Source of the DNA: Ferrovibrio sp.
Lineage (GTDB): Bacteria; Pseudomonadota; Alphaproteobacteria; Ferrovibrionales; Ferrovibrionaceae
Length of the DNA stretch: 63,542 bases
NCBI RefSeq assembly: GCF_019636075.1
Contig: NZ_JAHBYG010000021.1
Location: 1 to 63,542 of the forward strand
Reading direction: 5' to 3'
Position 1 is the first letter of the stretch. The number at the start of each line of letters is the position of its first letter. The notes under the pieces were generated by a model, which had not been told where the DNA came from, did no database searches, and saw nothing but the letters and a program-made list of their open reading frames with translations. The translations under genes and the position numbers were made by a program. Shown piece after piece: positions 53,941-62,741 of the stretch.

Positions 53941-54563
53941 CCAGTGATCAGCGCCCATTGCACGGTTTCGCGCAGCACCCGGCCCAGCGCTTCGTCAAAG
54001 GCCTCAACCACATCCAGCACGCTAGCACCCTTGGCCCGGCGTTTTTCCTCGAAATTCACCGAGGCAACGATTGCCTGCTGCGGCTGCACGATCAACTTGG
54101 CATTGATCGCCACCCGTACCGTGGGCACCGGGTCGGTGCCGGTCAGTTCGGCCTGGAATTCCCGCAATTCGCTTTTCAGATTGAAATCCGAACGCAGGCC
54201 CACCGATTGCCGGCCCACGGCGGTGATCTTGCCGGTATTTTCGAAGCTCTCGATCAGCAGGGTTTGCACCATGCGCGGCGCACGTTCGGCCCAGCGCGCC
54301 TCGGCATAGTATTTCACTTCATACGGATTAGGCATGATGGCGATACGATGGGTATCCAGCCCGCCCGCCGCATAGGGCTCCTCCACCACCAATTGCCAGG
54401 TGACGCGCGGCAATGTGTCGATGAAGGTGGTCTTCGGCGACAGCGTGTAGAGATTGGAGGGCGGCGCCTGCGGCAGGATGCCGCCACAGGCTGAAAGCGG
54501 CAGAACGGCACTGCTGGCAGCCAGCAGGCCCAAAAAACTGCGACGGTGGTTTAGCGGCTTCAT
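53931..54563 (-). CDS. ABC-type transport auxiliary lipoprotein (PqiC-like)
   Basis: A 210-residue protein with a lipoprotein signal (SFLGLLAASSAVLPLSAC, Cys near residue 26), matching the ABC-type transport auxiliary lipoprotein component family. It shows LYTLSPKTTF, VTWQLVVEEPYAAGGLDTHRIA, and a long C-terminal part ending VLRETVQWALITGKK. Such lipoproteins are the outer-membrane-linked partner of MCE systems (PqiC, LetAB-type and bacterial Mla-like). Its start overlaps the stop of the MlaD-like gene by four bases, making it the last gene of the operon. Confidence 0.85.
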   Translation of the reverse strand: MKPLNHRRSFLGLLAASSAVLPLSACGGILPQAPPSNLYTLSPKTTFIDTLPRVTWQLVVEEPYAAGGLDTHRIAIMPNPYEVKYYAEARWAERAPRMVQTLLIESFENTGKITAVGRQSVGLRSDFNLKSELREFQAELTGTDPVPTVRVAINAKLIVQPQQAIVASVNFEEKRRAKGASVLDVVEAFDEALGRVLRETVQWALITGKK

Positions 54564-55609
54564 CGCCGGCCTCCTTCTCCGCGATACTCGGCATCGCGAT
54601 TGCCAAACAGCACAGCACTCGGATCGTCTTCCAGCCGCTGCGCCACGCGCGCCAGGCTGGCCACCAGAATACGCGCCTCGGATATGAATCGACGGAATTC
54701 ACCCACGCCATCGGTGGCCATGGCATTCAGCGGTGCGCGGTTTTCGTCCACCACGCCGCGCATGTCGCCCACCAGGCCGCCGATATCGGTGAGCACGCCA
54801 TCCAGCTTCTGCGCGGTCTTGCCGAATTCGGCCATTGTGGTGCGGGTCTCGCGCAATGTATCGGCGCCCTCGCCGGCCAGCAGCGTATTCGCGGTATCCA
54901 CCGCCCCGCGCGTGGCCGCCAGCGTCTTTTCCGCTTCCCCGACAAGGCTGTCGGCCTTCTGCGCCAGATCGCGTGCAGCCCGCGCCGCAATCGCGATATC
55001 GGCGGCGGTGCGATCGAACCCATCGATGGCGCGCAGCAGGGTTTCCTGCCGGCTGGCGATTGCCTGGGTCACCTGGCGGATATCGCCGATCATGCCGCCT
55101 ACATTCTCGATATTCTGATCGCTCAGCACGCGCGCGGCACGGCTGAGCAGATCGGGCGCCGCCTCGAACAATTCGGCGATTGCCGAGGTTTTCGACTGGA
55201 TCACCGGCAATTGGTCCGGATCGCTGGAATTGCGCGCCGGCAGAAAAGCCGCCGAGGCCGAGCCGGCGCCGATCTGCACATAGGAAATGCCGGTGATGCC
55301 CTGCAATTCCAGGCTGGCCAGGCTGTCTTGCCGGATCGGCGTATCGGCCGACACATCCACGGTGACACGCACTTTCGATGTATCCTCGCGGTTGATGCTG
55401 ATCTGGCTGACTCGGCCTACCTTGATGCCGTTGAAGCGCACATCGCCGCCAACCCCAAGGCCGGCCACCGACCCGGTGAAGAAGATGTTGTAGCGGGCCA
55501 CTTCGCGGTCGACCTGGGCTTTCGCCAGCCAGAGCGAAAAGCCCATGATGCCCAGCAGGAACAGCAGCACGAAACCGCCGATCAGCAAATGATGTGCGCG
55601 GGTTTCCAT
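54560..55609 (-). CDS. mlaD: MCE-family lipid transport protein (MlaD-like)
   Basis: A 349-residue protein with one N-terminal membrane segment (HLLIGGFVLLFLLGIMGFSLWLAKA) and one MCE domain (about 38-120: NIFFTGSVAGLGVGGDVRFNGIKVGRVSQI, LELQGITGISYVQI). After this come about 200 residues of heptad-rich helix (IGDIRQVTQAIASRQETLLRAI, RAARDLAQKADSLVGEAEKTLAATRG). It is nearly twice as long as E. coli MlaD, which lacks such a coil; long coils like this may form a bridge or tunnel through the periplasm. Start ATG 55609. It binds the transporter made by the next two genes upstream. Confidence 0.92.
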   Translation of the reverse strand: METRAHHLLIGGFVLLFLLGIMGFSLWLAKAQVDREVARYNIFFTGSVAGLGVGGDVRFNGIKVGRVSQISINREDTSKVRVTVDVSADTPIRQDSLASLELQGITGISYVQIGAGSASAAFLPARNSSDPDQLPVIQSKTSAIAELFEAAPDLLSRAARVLSDQNIENVGGMIGDIRQVTQAIASRQETLLRAIDGFDRTAADIAIAARAARDLAQKADSLVGEAEKTLAATRGAVDTANTLLAGEGADTLRETRTTMAEFGKTAQKLDGVLTDIGGLVGDMRGVVDENRAPLNAMATDGVGEFRRFISEARILVASLARVAQRLEDDPSAVLFGNRDAEYRGEGGRR

Positions 55610-55613
55610 CGTC

Positions 55614-56426
55614 TCAGCTCTCCTTTGCAGCACTGCCCGCCGCATCTGCGGCTTCGGCAGTCGTGGCAGCCGCGCGGGCGCGCGGGCCATGGAAATATTC
55701 CTGGATCCAGGGATGCGGATGGCCCAGCAGACTGGGCAGCGGGCCCACCGCCAGCACCTTCTTTTCGGCCAACACGGCGATCCGGTCGCAAATGGCATAA
55801 AGCGAGTCCAGGTCATGCGTGACCATGAACACCGTGAGGCCCAATGCCTTCTGCAAGTCGCGCACCAGGGTATCGAAAGCCGCCGCGCCGATCGGGTCCA
55901 GCCCTGCCGTCGGCTCGTCGAGGAACACCACTTCCGGATCCAGCGCCAAGGCACGGGCCAGGCCGGCGCGTTTGCGCATACCGCCGGAAAGCTCCGACGG
56001 AATCTTGCCGCCGGCGGAATCCGGCAGCCCGACCATGCGGATTTTGGCGGCCGCGATCTCCTGCAACAGATCGTCGGGCAGCTTGTAGAATTCCTTCAAC
56101 GGCACCTGGATATTCTGCGCCACGGTGAGCGAGGAAAACAGCGCGCCATCCTGGAACAATACGCCGATGCGCTGGCGCGCGTTGCGCCGTGCTGCGTCGT
56201 CGCCGCCGATCATGTCGCTGCCCAGCAGATCGATGCTGCCGGCCTGCGGCTGGTTGAGGCCGATGATGGTACGCAGCAGCACGGACTTGCCGGTGCCCGA
56301 TCCGCCCACCACGCCCAGCACCTCGCCGCGCATCACATCCAGGTCCAGCCCGTCATGCACCTTGAAGCCATCGAAGGCGTTGACCAGGCCGCGCACGCGT
56401 ATGGCAACATCCTTGGTCATACTCAT
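55614..56426 (-). CDS. mlaF: MCE transporter ATP-binding protein (MlaF-like)
   Basis: A 270-residue ABC ATPase. Walker A is GGSGTGKSVLLR near residue 41, the signature SELSGGMRKRAGLARALALDPEVV, and Walker B VVFLDEPTAGLDPIGAAAFD. SGGMRKR in place of SGGQ is typical of MlaF/Mkl ATPases. The Ala/Glu-rich end after residue 250 is variable. It overlaps the permease gene by four bases (ATGA) and lies four bases before the MlaD-like gene, so the three form one translation unit. Confidence 0.94.
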   Translation of the reverse strand: MSMTKDVAIRVRGLVNAFDGFKVHDGLDLDVMRGEVLGVVGGSGTGKSVLLRTIIGLNQPQAGSIDLLGSDMIGGDDAARRNARQRIGVLFQDGALFSSLTVAQNIQVPLKEFYKLPDDLLQEIAAAKIRMVGLPDSAGGKIPSELSGGMRKRAGLARALALDPEVVFLDEPTAGLDPIGAAAFDTLVRDLQKALGLTVFMVTHDLDSLYAICDRIAVLAEKKVLAVGPLPSLLGHPHPWIQEYFHGPRARAAATTAEAADAAGSAAKES

Positions 56427-57532
56427 ACACCGATGGCCGAAAAGAAGATCGAGAAGAGTGCGTCCGCCACGATCACCAGGAAGATCGACTGCACCACCGA
56501 GCGCGTGGTGAGCCGGCCTACGCTTTCGGCATCGCGCTTCACCCGCAGGCCTTCATAGCAGCCCACCATGGCAATCAGCGCGGCAAAGACCGGCGCCTTG
56601 ATCATGCCGACCAGGAAGCTCCAGATCGTCACGGCTTCGTGCAGGCGCTCGAAGAACAGGAACGGCGTGATATCCAGCGCCACCCAGGCCATCAGCGCGC
56701 CGCCCAGCAAGCCCATGATATCGGCAAAGAAGGTAAGCAGCGGCAGCGTGAGCATCAGCGCCAGCACGCGCGGCAGCACCAGCACCTCGATGGGATCGAG
56801 GCCGAGCGTGCGGATCGCATCCACCTCCTCATTCACCTTCATGCTGCCGATCTGCGCCGTGAAGGCGCTGCCCGAACGGCCGGCCACCACGATGGCGGTA
56901 AGCAGGATGCCCAATTCACGCAACACCGACACGGCCACCAGATTGACCACGAAAACCTCGGCACCGAATTGCTGCAATTGATCGGCGCCCTGATAAGCCA
57001 TCACCACGCCGATCAGGAAGGATATCAGCCCCACGATGGGCAATGCATTGAGGCCGGTCTGTTCCATGTGAAACAGCGTGGAGGTCAGGCGCAGCCGGCG
57101 CGGACGCAGCATCGTCATCACCGCGGCCTCCACCACCCGGCCGATGAAGGCGATGAAGCGGCGCGCCTCGCGCAGGAAGAAAATCGCCAGCCAGCCGAGA
57201 TGACTGATGAAACGCACCAGGCCGTTATCGCTGGGCGGCGGCGCGGCGGCGGCCGGATTGCAGTTGGTCACGTAATCCAGCAGCACCTGATGTTCGGGCT
57301 TGAGATTCTGCCAGTGAACATCCGCCTGCTTGCCCAGCTTGCCGACAAGGCGATTGAGCAGAACGGCGCCAGCGGTATCCAGCCGCTCCAGCCCGCCGGC
57401 CTCGATGCCCAGGCGTTCGCCCTTGGGCAGGCTCAGGGCCTCGATACCACGGGCCAGGCGTGCTGCTTCCGGCAGGGTCCAGGTTCCGGTTAGGCGCAAC
57501 TGCGCACCACCGGCCTCGCGCTGCAAACTCAT
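56423..57532 (-). CDS. mlaE: MCE transporter permease with N-terminal STAS-like domain (MlaE-like)
   Basis: A 369-residue permease. Residues 1-90 are STAS-like (LRLTGTWTLPEAARLARGIEAL, LERLDTAGAVLLNRLVG), corresponding to free-standing MlaB in E. coli, here fused. The MlaE part has five or six membrane segments with LPIVGLISFLIGVVMAYQGADQL, TAIVVAGRSGSAFTAQIGSMKVNEEVDAIRTLGLDP (in part) and VFAALIAMVGCYEGL. The start ATG 57532 follows GGGGG. It is first in the operon E-F-D-lipoprotein, which moves lipids between the membranes. It is divergent from hyi. Confidence 0.93.
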   Translation of the reverse strand: MSLQREAGGAQLRLTGTWTLPEAARLARGIEALSLPKGERLGIEAGGLERLDTAGAVLLNRLVGKLGKQADVHWQNLKPEHQVLLDYVTNCNPAAAAPPPSDNGLVRFISHLGWLAIFFLREARRFIAFIGRVVEAAVMTMLRPRRLRLTSTLFHMEQTGLNALPIVGLISFLIGVVMAYQGADQLQQFGAEVFVVNLVAVSVLRELGILLTAIVVAGRSGSAFTAQIGSMKVNEEVDAIRTLGLDPIEVLVLPRVLALMLTLPLLTFFADIMGLLGGALMAWVALDITPFLFFERLHEAVTIWSFLVGMIKAPVFAALIAMVGCYEGLRVKRDAESVGRLTTRSVVQSIFLVIVADALFSIFFSAIGV

Positions 57533-57658
57533 ACCCCCTGCGGCCACGCAAACCCCATATTGGTAAAAGCCACCGCAGCGGCGGCCCCTTGCCCAATGGA
57601 TAGCAGGAATGACATGCTGCGGAAAAGCCACAGGATTTCGCCGTAACGGGATTCATCG

Positions 57659-58450
57659 ATGCCGCGCTTTGCCGCCAATCTGACCTTCCTGTTCCAGAAT
57701 CTGGCGTTCATGGACCGTTTTGCCGCCGCCGCCGAGCAGGGCTTCATGGCGGTGGAATTCATGTCGGCTTACGAACACGCACCCGCAGCGGTGGCAGCCG
57801 CCCTGCGCGACAACGGCCTGCGGATGGCGCTGATGAACAGCCCGGCGGGCGATCTGCAGGCCGGCGAGCGCGGCCTGGCCGCCCTGCCCGAGCGCCGCCG
57901 CGATTTCCGCACCAGCATCGGCCGCGCGTTGGACTATTGCGCCGCCACCGGCTGCCCCTTGCTGCATGTGATGGCCGGCATCGTGCCTGAGAAGGCAGAG
58001 CGCCGTCTGTTGCAGGCCTGTTACATGGACAACCTGGCCTGGGCCGCCGAACAGGCCCGCCAGGCCGGCGTGGCCCTTACCATCGAACCGATCAATGGCC
58101 GCGATATCCCCGGCTATTTCCTGCAGGATTACGATTACGCCGAAACCGTGCTGAAGGAACTGAAGGCACCCAACCTGCATCTGCAATTCGACATGTATCA
58201 CGTGCAGGTGCTGCATGGCGATGTGAGCATGCGGCTGGAACGGCAATTGCCGTTGATCGCCCATGTGCAGGTGGCCAATCCGCCCGATCGCGCCGAACCC
58301 GATATTGGCGAGCTGAATTACGATTACCTGTTTCGCAAGCTGGATGCACTGGGCTATGCCGGCTGGGTGGGTGCGGAATACAAGCCCACAGATCGCACCG
58401 AAACCAGCCTGAACTGGTTCAAGCCTTATCGCGGCAAAAGCAGCGTTTAA
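57659..58450 (+). CDS. hyi: Hydroxypyruvate isomerase (or 2-oxo-tetronate isomerase)
   Basis: A 263-residue TIM-barrel isomerase. Seen are PRFAANLTFLFQNLAFMDRFAAA at the N terminus, VEFMSAYEHA, the catalytic Glu in TIEPINGRDIPGYFL near residue 143, DMYHVQ near 178 and GAEYKPTDRTE near 240 (second Glu). The GRDIPG signature is typical of Hyi. Hyi interconverts hydroxypyruvate and tartronate semialdehyde; close relatives act on 2-oxo-tetronates. The gene ends over the stop of the TRAP permease gene, so a TRAP importer of related acids may act with it. Confidence 0.92.
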   Translation: MPRFAANLTFLFQNLAFMDRFAAAAEQGFMAVEFMSAYEHAPAAVAAALRDNGLRMALMNSPAGDLQAGERGLAALPERRRDFRTSIGRALDYCAATGCPLLHVMAGIVPEKAERRLLQACYMDNLAWAAEQARQAGVALTIEPINGRDIPGYFLQDYDYAETVLKELKAPNLHLQFDMYHVQVLHGDVSMRLERQLPLIAHVQVANPPDRAEPDIGELNYDYLFRKLDALGYAGWVGAEYKPTDRTETSLNWFKPYRGKSSV

Positions 58451-59739
58451 TGCATCAGGCCGGGCAGCGCGAGCGCCAGTGCCGGAAACGCGATCAGCAG
58501 CGCCACGCGCAACAGATTGGCCGCCATGAAAGGCAGCATGCCGCGCATGATCGCCGTGGCCTTCACACCGCTGCTGCCCTGGATCACGAAAAGCAGCATG
58601 CCCCAGGGCGGCAGGATGAGGCCGATCTCCACGATGGTGACGAGATAGATGCCGAACCAGATCGGGTCGATGGCCAGCGCCTGTGCCATCGGGAATACGA
58701 ATGGCAGAGTCAGCACGATCACCGCCAGATCGTCGATCATGCTGCCCAGCAGCCAATAGCCGAGCGCCAACAGCAGCAAAAACAGGACCGGATTGATGCC
58801 GCTTGCCGCCAATTCGCCCGCCAACACCTGCGGAACCTGCGCAGCCGATAGAAACATCGTGAAAAACAGCGCGCCGAGCAGAACCAGCATCACCATGCCG
58901 GTGGTCTGCGCGGCTTCCAGCAGCGCGGTCTTGAAGCGCGGGCCGGTCAGTGTGCCGGCGGCCAGGGCGAAGCCCAGCGCCGCCACCAGGCCCAGCGCTG
59001 CCGCCTGGCTGGGCAGCAGGCCGATGAACAGCCCACCCATCACCACCACGAACAGCACCAGCAACGGCCAGATCGCGGCAAGCTGCCGCCCGCGCATTGC
59101 CCAGGATTGCGCCGGCAGCTTGGTCGCTGCCGCTTTCGCACCGCCGCGCAGGCCGATCCGGGTCGCCGCCATATACAACAACAGCCCCAACAGGCTTGGA
59201 AGCAGCGCGGCAACATAAAGCTTGCCCAGCGATTGGCCGGTGAGCAGGGCATACAACATCAGCAGGATAGAAGGCGGCAGCAGCAGGCCCAGCGTGCTGC
59301 CGGCGGCGATGCTGGCGGCCGACAATCCATCGGCATAACCGCGCCGGCGCATATCGGGCAAGGTTACACGGCAGATGGTGGCAGCCGCCGCAACCGCCGA
59401 GCCGCAAACCGCAGCAAATGCCGCGGCAGCCAGCAGGCTTGCCATCGCCAGTCCGCCGCGCCAATGGCCCAGCAAGGCCAGGGCGGCATCATAAATCTGC
59501 CGCGACAGGCCGGCATGGCTGGCAATCGTGCTCATCATCGCAAGCAGCGGAACCACGGCCAGGCCGTCTATCACAGCGACATCCAACCCGGTCTGCAGCA
59601 GCAACACATGGCCCCAGCCCTGCTGCCACACAACACCCGCCAGGCCTGCCACGCCCAAGGCCACCGCCACGGGCACGCGCAGCAGCAGCAAGCCCAGCAC
59701 GGCGGAGAAACCGGCAACGCCGATCAGCATCGCCTGCAT
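58447..59739 (-). CDS. TRAP transporter large permease (DctM-like)
   Basis: A 430-residue membrane protein with 11-13 segments of the ion-transporter superfamily. It shows VPVAVALGVAGLAGVVW, PLLAMMSTIASHAGLSRQIYDA, GSAVAAAATICRVTLPDMRRRGY, SIAAGSTLGLLLPPSILLMLYALLTGQSLGKLYVA (in part), and near the end EIGLILPPWGMLLFVIQG. The start ATG 59739 overlaps the stop of the small permease gene by one base (TGATG). It imports an organic acid by Na+ gradient with the DctQ- and DctP-like partners beside it. Confidence 0.92.
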   Translation of the reverse strand: MQAMLIGVAGFSAVLGLLLLRVPVAVALGVAGLAGVVWQQGWGHVLLLQTGLDVAVIDGLAVVPLLAMMSTIASHAGLSRQIYDAALALLGHWRGGLAMASLLAAAAFAAVCGSAVAAAATICRVTLPDMRRRGYADGLSAASIAAGSTLGLLLPPSILLMLYALLTGQSLGKLYVAALLPSLLGLLLYMAATRIGLRGGAKAAATKLPAQSWAMRGRQLAAIWPLLVLFVVVMGGLFIGLLPSQAAALGLVAALGFALAAGTLTGPRFKTALLEAAQTTGMVMLVLLGALFFTMFLSAAQVPQVLAGELAASGINPVLFLLLLALGYWLLGSMIDDLAVIVLTLPFVFPMAQALAIDPIWFGIYLVTIVEIGLILPPWGMLLFVIQGSSGVKATAIMRGMLPFMAANLLRVALLIAFPALALALPGLMH

Positions 59740-60230
59740 CAGTTGCCCTCCGTTTCCAGGGCATCGGTGCCTTTGCGCAAAGCCCACAGATGGCGCCAGA
59801 GCAGCAGCATGCAGGCCAGGGCCGCGCCGCCCGCGCCCAATAACGGCGGCAGAGCAATCGTCAGCGGCAGGCCGGCCTTTCGCACAGCCAGCCAGCCGAT
59901 GCCCAGCACGGCGAGCATCAGCACCAATCCCAGCAAGGCCGCCAAAAGCTTCAACGCTTGCTGGCCATGCCAGGAAAACCGCGCGGCCATTCCCTGCACG
60001 CATGTATGAGTGCCGGCCATGAAACCATGGGGCACGGCCATGCAGGCCGCGATCAGGATCAACAACATGTAAAGCCGGCCCCAGCCCGGCGGCGCCTCAT
60101 CGGCGCCAAAGGTCTGCAACACCAGATCGGCGCACAGGATCACCCCCGCCAGCAGCGCGCATAAGGCGGCCAAGCCAGCCAGCGCGGCAGCCAGTCGGGC
60201 GACCAGACGATAAAGCGCAATCATCGCCAT
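59739..60230 (-). CDS. TRAP transporter small permease (DctQ-like)
   Basis: A 163-residue membrane protein with four predicted segments. The N-terminal membrane segment is LAALCALLAGVILCADLVLQTFG and the next RLYMLLILIAACMAVPHGFMAGTH; the family position of a Trp/Glu-rich first loop is weak. It starts at ATG 60230 and its stop overlaps the large permease start by one base. The DctP-like gene is on the opposite strand, 237 bases away. Confidence 0.85.
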   Translation of the reverse strand: MAMIALYRLVARLAAALAGLAALCALLAGVILCADLVLQTFGADEAPPGWGRLYMLLILIAACMAVPHGFMAGTHTCVQGMAARFSWHGQQALKLLAALLGLVLMLAVLGIGWLAVRKAGLPLTIALPPLLGAGGAALACMLLLWRHLWALRKGTDALETEGN

Positions 60231-60467
60231 ACCTTGCCAATGTTGAAACCAGAGCTGGCTTCACGCCCTTCAGAATAGGCGCTTCGCGGTCCGCCCGGAA
60301 GCGGGCAGTCTGCGCTGCAATGCAACAGCAATACGCGCAATACGTGTTTGCAAAGACGCGCCTTGCGCAATGTCTCCGCTATGCCCAGTTGCCAAGGCCG
60401 GGGGGATACGCTTAAGGTCGCTCCCTGTTTTTCCGCGAGTATACGGGCAGGAGCTTCGTAACCAGCG

Positions 60468-61583
60468 ATGGTGCGCGTATTTTTGATCGCCGTGGGCATG
60501 TTCTTCGTGGGCCTCACCCTGGGGCTCGGCTACATGACCGTGCGCAATGCAACGCCGATCCCTGCCGTGCAAACCGAGCGCAGCCTGCCCGTGGCGCAGG
60601 TGGAAGCGCCCGATATGCCGATGCAATTGCGCATGGCCAGTTCCTATGCCTCTGGCTCGCCGCTGCTGGGCAGCCTGGGCGTGAGCACCACCCAGCGCAT
60701 CGCGCAATTCACCGACAGCAAGGTGGACCTGAAATTCCACGAGCCTGGCGCTTTGGCGCCGGCCAACGAAGTGCTGAACGCCGTCGCATCTGGCGAAGTT
60801 GACGCGGGCTGGACCTCGGCCAGCTATTGGGTGGAAAAAGACAGCGCCTTCGCTTTCTTCGTCGGCCTGCCCTTCGGCCCGCGCGCCGCCGAGTATCTGG
60901 CCTGGCTGCATCATGGCGGCGGCCAGCAATTGATGACTGAGCTCTTCACCGCCAACAATATCGTGCCGGTTGCCTGCGGCCTGTTGCCGGCCGAGGGCGG
61001 CGGCTGGTTCCGCAAGGAGATCAACTCGGTTGACGATCTGCGCGGCCAGAAGATCCGCATTATCGGCCTGGGTGGCGAGGTGCTGCGCAAGCTGGGCGCC
61101 AATACCGTGCTGGCGCCGGGTGGCGAGGTTTTCCTCGGCCTGCAGAATGGCAGCCTGGATGGCGCCGAATTCTCTGTGCCGGCGATCGACCTGCGGGTCG
61201 GGTTCTACAAGGTGGCGCCCAATTACTACCTGCCCGGCTGGCACCAGCCGCTGACCATCCATCTGCTGGCCTTCAACCCGACGGTATGGGAGAAGATGTC
61301 TGACCGCCAGCGCGAGGCTGTCGGCACGGTCTGTGCCGCCAATCTGCAGGACAGCCTGGCCGATGGCGAGGCCGCCCAGCCGGCCGCTCTTACTGCCCTG
61401 CGTAAGAAGGGGGCGAATATCCGCCCCTGGTCGCCGGAATTGATGAGCGCCTTTGAAACCACCTGGCGCAAGGTGGTGGCCGAACAGAATGCCGCCAACC
61501 CGAATTTCCGCCGCGTGTGGGAATCCTATGCCGCCTTCCGCGACGGCTATGCCGAATGGCGCCAGCTCGGCTATCTGCGCTGA
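60468..61583 (+). CDS. TRAP transporter substrate-binding protein (DctP-type)
   Basis: A 371-residue exported protein with one N-terminal hydrophobic segment (VFLIAVGMFFVGLTLGLGYM), so it may be membrane anchored. The binding fold shows RMASSYASGSPLLGSLGV, EVDAGWTSASYWVEKDSAFAFFVGLPFGP (in part), and the DctP signature region LRGQKIRIIGLGGEVLRKLGANTVLAPGGEV, in which the Arg binds the ligand carboxylate. Later FYKVAPNYYLPGWHQP recalls binding proteins of 2-oxoacids such as TakP. It is divergent from the permease genes. The stop codon lies in the first of three 19-bp repeats. Confidence 0.9.
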   Translation: MVRVFLIAVGMFFVGLTLGLGYMTVRNATPIPAVQTERSLPVAQVEAPDMPMQLRMASSYASGSPLLGSLGVSTTQRIAQFTDSKVDLKFHEPGALAPANEVLNAVASGEVDAGWTSASYWVEKDSAFAFFVGLPFGPRAAEYLAWLHHGGGQQLMTELFTANNIVPVACGLLPAEGGGWFRKEINSVDDLRGQKIRIIGLGGEVLRKLGANTVLAPGGEVFLGLQNGSLDGAEFSVPAIDLRVGFYKVAPNYYLPGWHQPLTIHLLAFNPTVWEKMSDRQREAVGTVCAANLQDSLADGEAAQPAALTALRKKGANIRPWSPELMSAFETTWRKVVAEQNAANPNFRRVWESYAAFRDGYAEWRQLGYLR

Positions 61584-61628
61584 AGCCTGTTATCTGCGCT
61601 GAAGCCTGTTATCTGCGTTAAAGCCTGG
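61572..61628 (+). repeat. 19-bp tandem repeat that begins inside the DctP stop region
   Basis: Copies TATCTGCGCTGAAGCCTGT at 61572-61590 and 61591-61609 are exact, and 61610-61628 has three changes (TTAA in place of CTGA, and a final G). The first copy carries the last codons Leu-Arg and the TGA stop; later copies have TGA and TAA in the other two frames. Next to it the convergent DUF6969-like gene ends. Confidence 0.92.
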
Positions 61629-61632
61629 GGGG

Positions 61633-62370
61633 CTAGCCGTTCAGGCTGCGGCGCAACTGGCGCACCCGGCGCTCCACCGAGATATCGATACTGGCGGTCA
61701 CTTCCAGGCTGCGGTCTTCCAGGGCATCGGCGCGCGGATTGGCCTTGGCGCGAGCCTCGATGGCGGCATCGCGGCGGCGGATCAGTTCGGCGATCTCGGG
61801 CTGGAACAGCCGCAGGATCGACACCATCCAGCGGTTCAGGCCAGACGACGGATAGCCATGGCGCAGGTCGAAGCGGTCCAGCATGGCGATCACATCGCGC
61901 GCCGAGAACCAGCTCTCATCGGTAACCCAGCGATTGACTGTGAATAGGCGCACCGGCAGGCCGTAATTGTCCATGCTGATGCCCACGATATGAGCCAGCG
62001 CGGCATCGCCCCGCGGCCAGCAGCGACCGACCTTGCGCTCGCCGGCACACCGGCCCACCCCGGGCCGGGTATGGCGCACCGGCTCGAAACTCTCGGGCAG
62101 ATGATGCGGCCGCATGAAGACATGGAAGTGGCCATGCTCACGCCCATCACCCCGATGAGCATGGTAATAATATTGCGCGCCGGTCATCGGGTCGAACACG
62201 TCCCCGTCCGGGTAATGTTCATGCTCGAAGAACTCGCCTTCGTCGCGCAGCAGCTCGGCCACCAAGTTGGTACGCTGGCCGGCAAGCTCCTGCTGAATCC
62301 GCAGTGCATCCTGGCCCGCGCTCAACATGGTTTGCAAACGCGGACGGCCGAGACCGCTCATCATGTTCAT
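61633..62370 (-). CDS. Hypothetical protein, DUF6969-like
   Basis: A 245-residue soluble protein. The conserved-looking part is DGDVFDPMTGAQYYYHAHR, EHGHFHVFMRPHHL and IVGISMDNYGLPVRLFTVNRWVTDE, rich in His, Tyr and acids; I believe this matches DUF6969, which has no known function, but from memory only. The cluster of His (HAHR, HGHFH) could bind metal. The end is charged and helical (AELIRRRDAAIEARAKANPRADAL). It starts at ATG 62370, upstream of the AT-rich gap, and is convergent with the DctP gene. Confidence 0.65.
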   Translation of the reverse strand: MNMMSGLGRPRLQTMLSAGQDALRIQQELAGQRTNLVAELLRDEGEFFEHEHYPDGDVFDPMTGAQYYYHAHRGDGREHGHFHVFMRPHHLPESFEPVRHTRPGVGRCAGERKVGRCWPRGDAALAHIVGISMDNYGLPVRLFTVNRWVTDESWFSARDVIAMLDRFDLRHGYPSSGLNRWMVSILRLFQPEIAELIRRRDAAIEARAKANPRADALEDRSLEVTASIDISVERRVRQLRRSLNG

Positions 62371-62470
62371 GCGACTAAATCCCCAGGGCTTTCATCATGG
62401 GCTCTACTCATCTCTCGGGGCCTAGAAAACCACGCGGCCCTTAAGCGCCGGTAAATGCGCAGGTCGGCTT

Positions 62471-62605
62471 TTTAATATTTTTGATGGCAGCCTCGATGAA
62501 ACGTCGATTAAATCGATAAATAAGTTTATATATATTAATTAATTATATGATTTTATTTAATAAAATATGTTTATTTAATTTAAAAAATTCACTTTCAGTC
62601 GCGGA
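62471..62605. other. AT-rich island
   Basis: About 135 bases, nearly all A/T in places (runs such as TTATATATATTAATTAATTAT and ATTTAATAAAATATG, shown in part), in a GC-rich chromosome. No coding frame of note is seen here. It could be promoter DNA, a site for xenogeneic silencers, or a trace of foreign DNA. The window's end is AT-rich as well. Confidence 0.6.
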
Positions 62606-62741
62606 CTGGGCTACGCAACCCTGACAGAATGCTACCATATCTGGGATATGGACCGTGATTGCAGTCACGGTCTTGTTGGGCCCCCACTCTTTCCTCGCCG
62701 TCTGGCAGTGGGTAGTCTGCGGCAACGTGAGGAGACAATCC

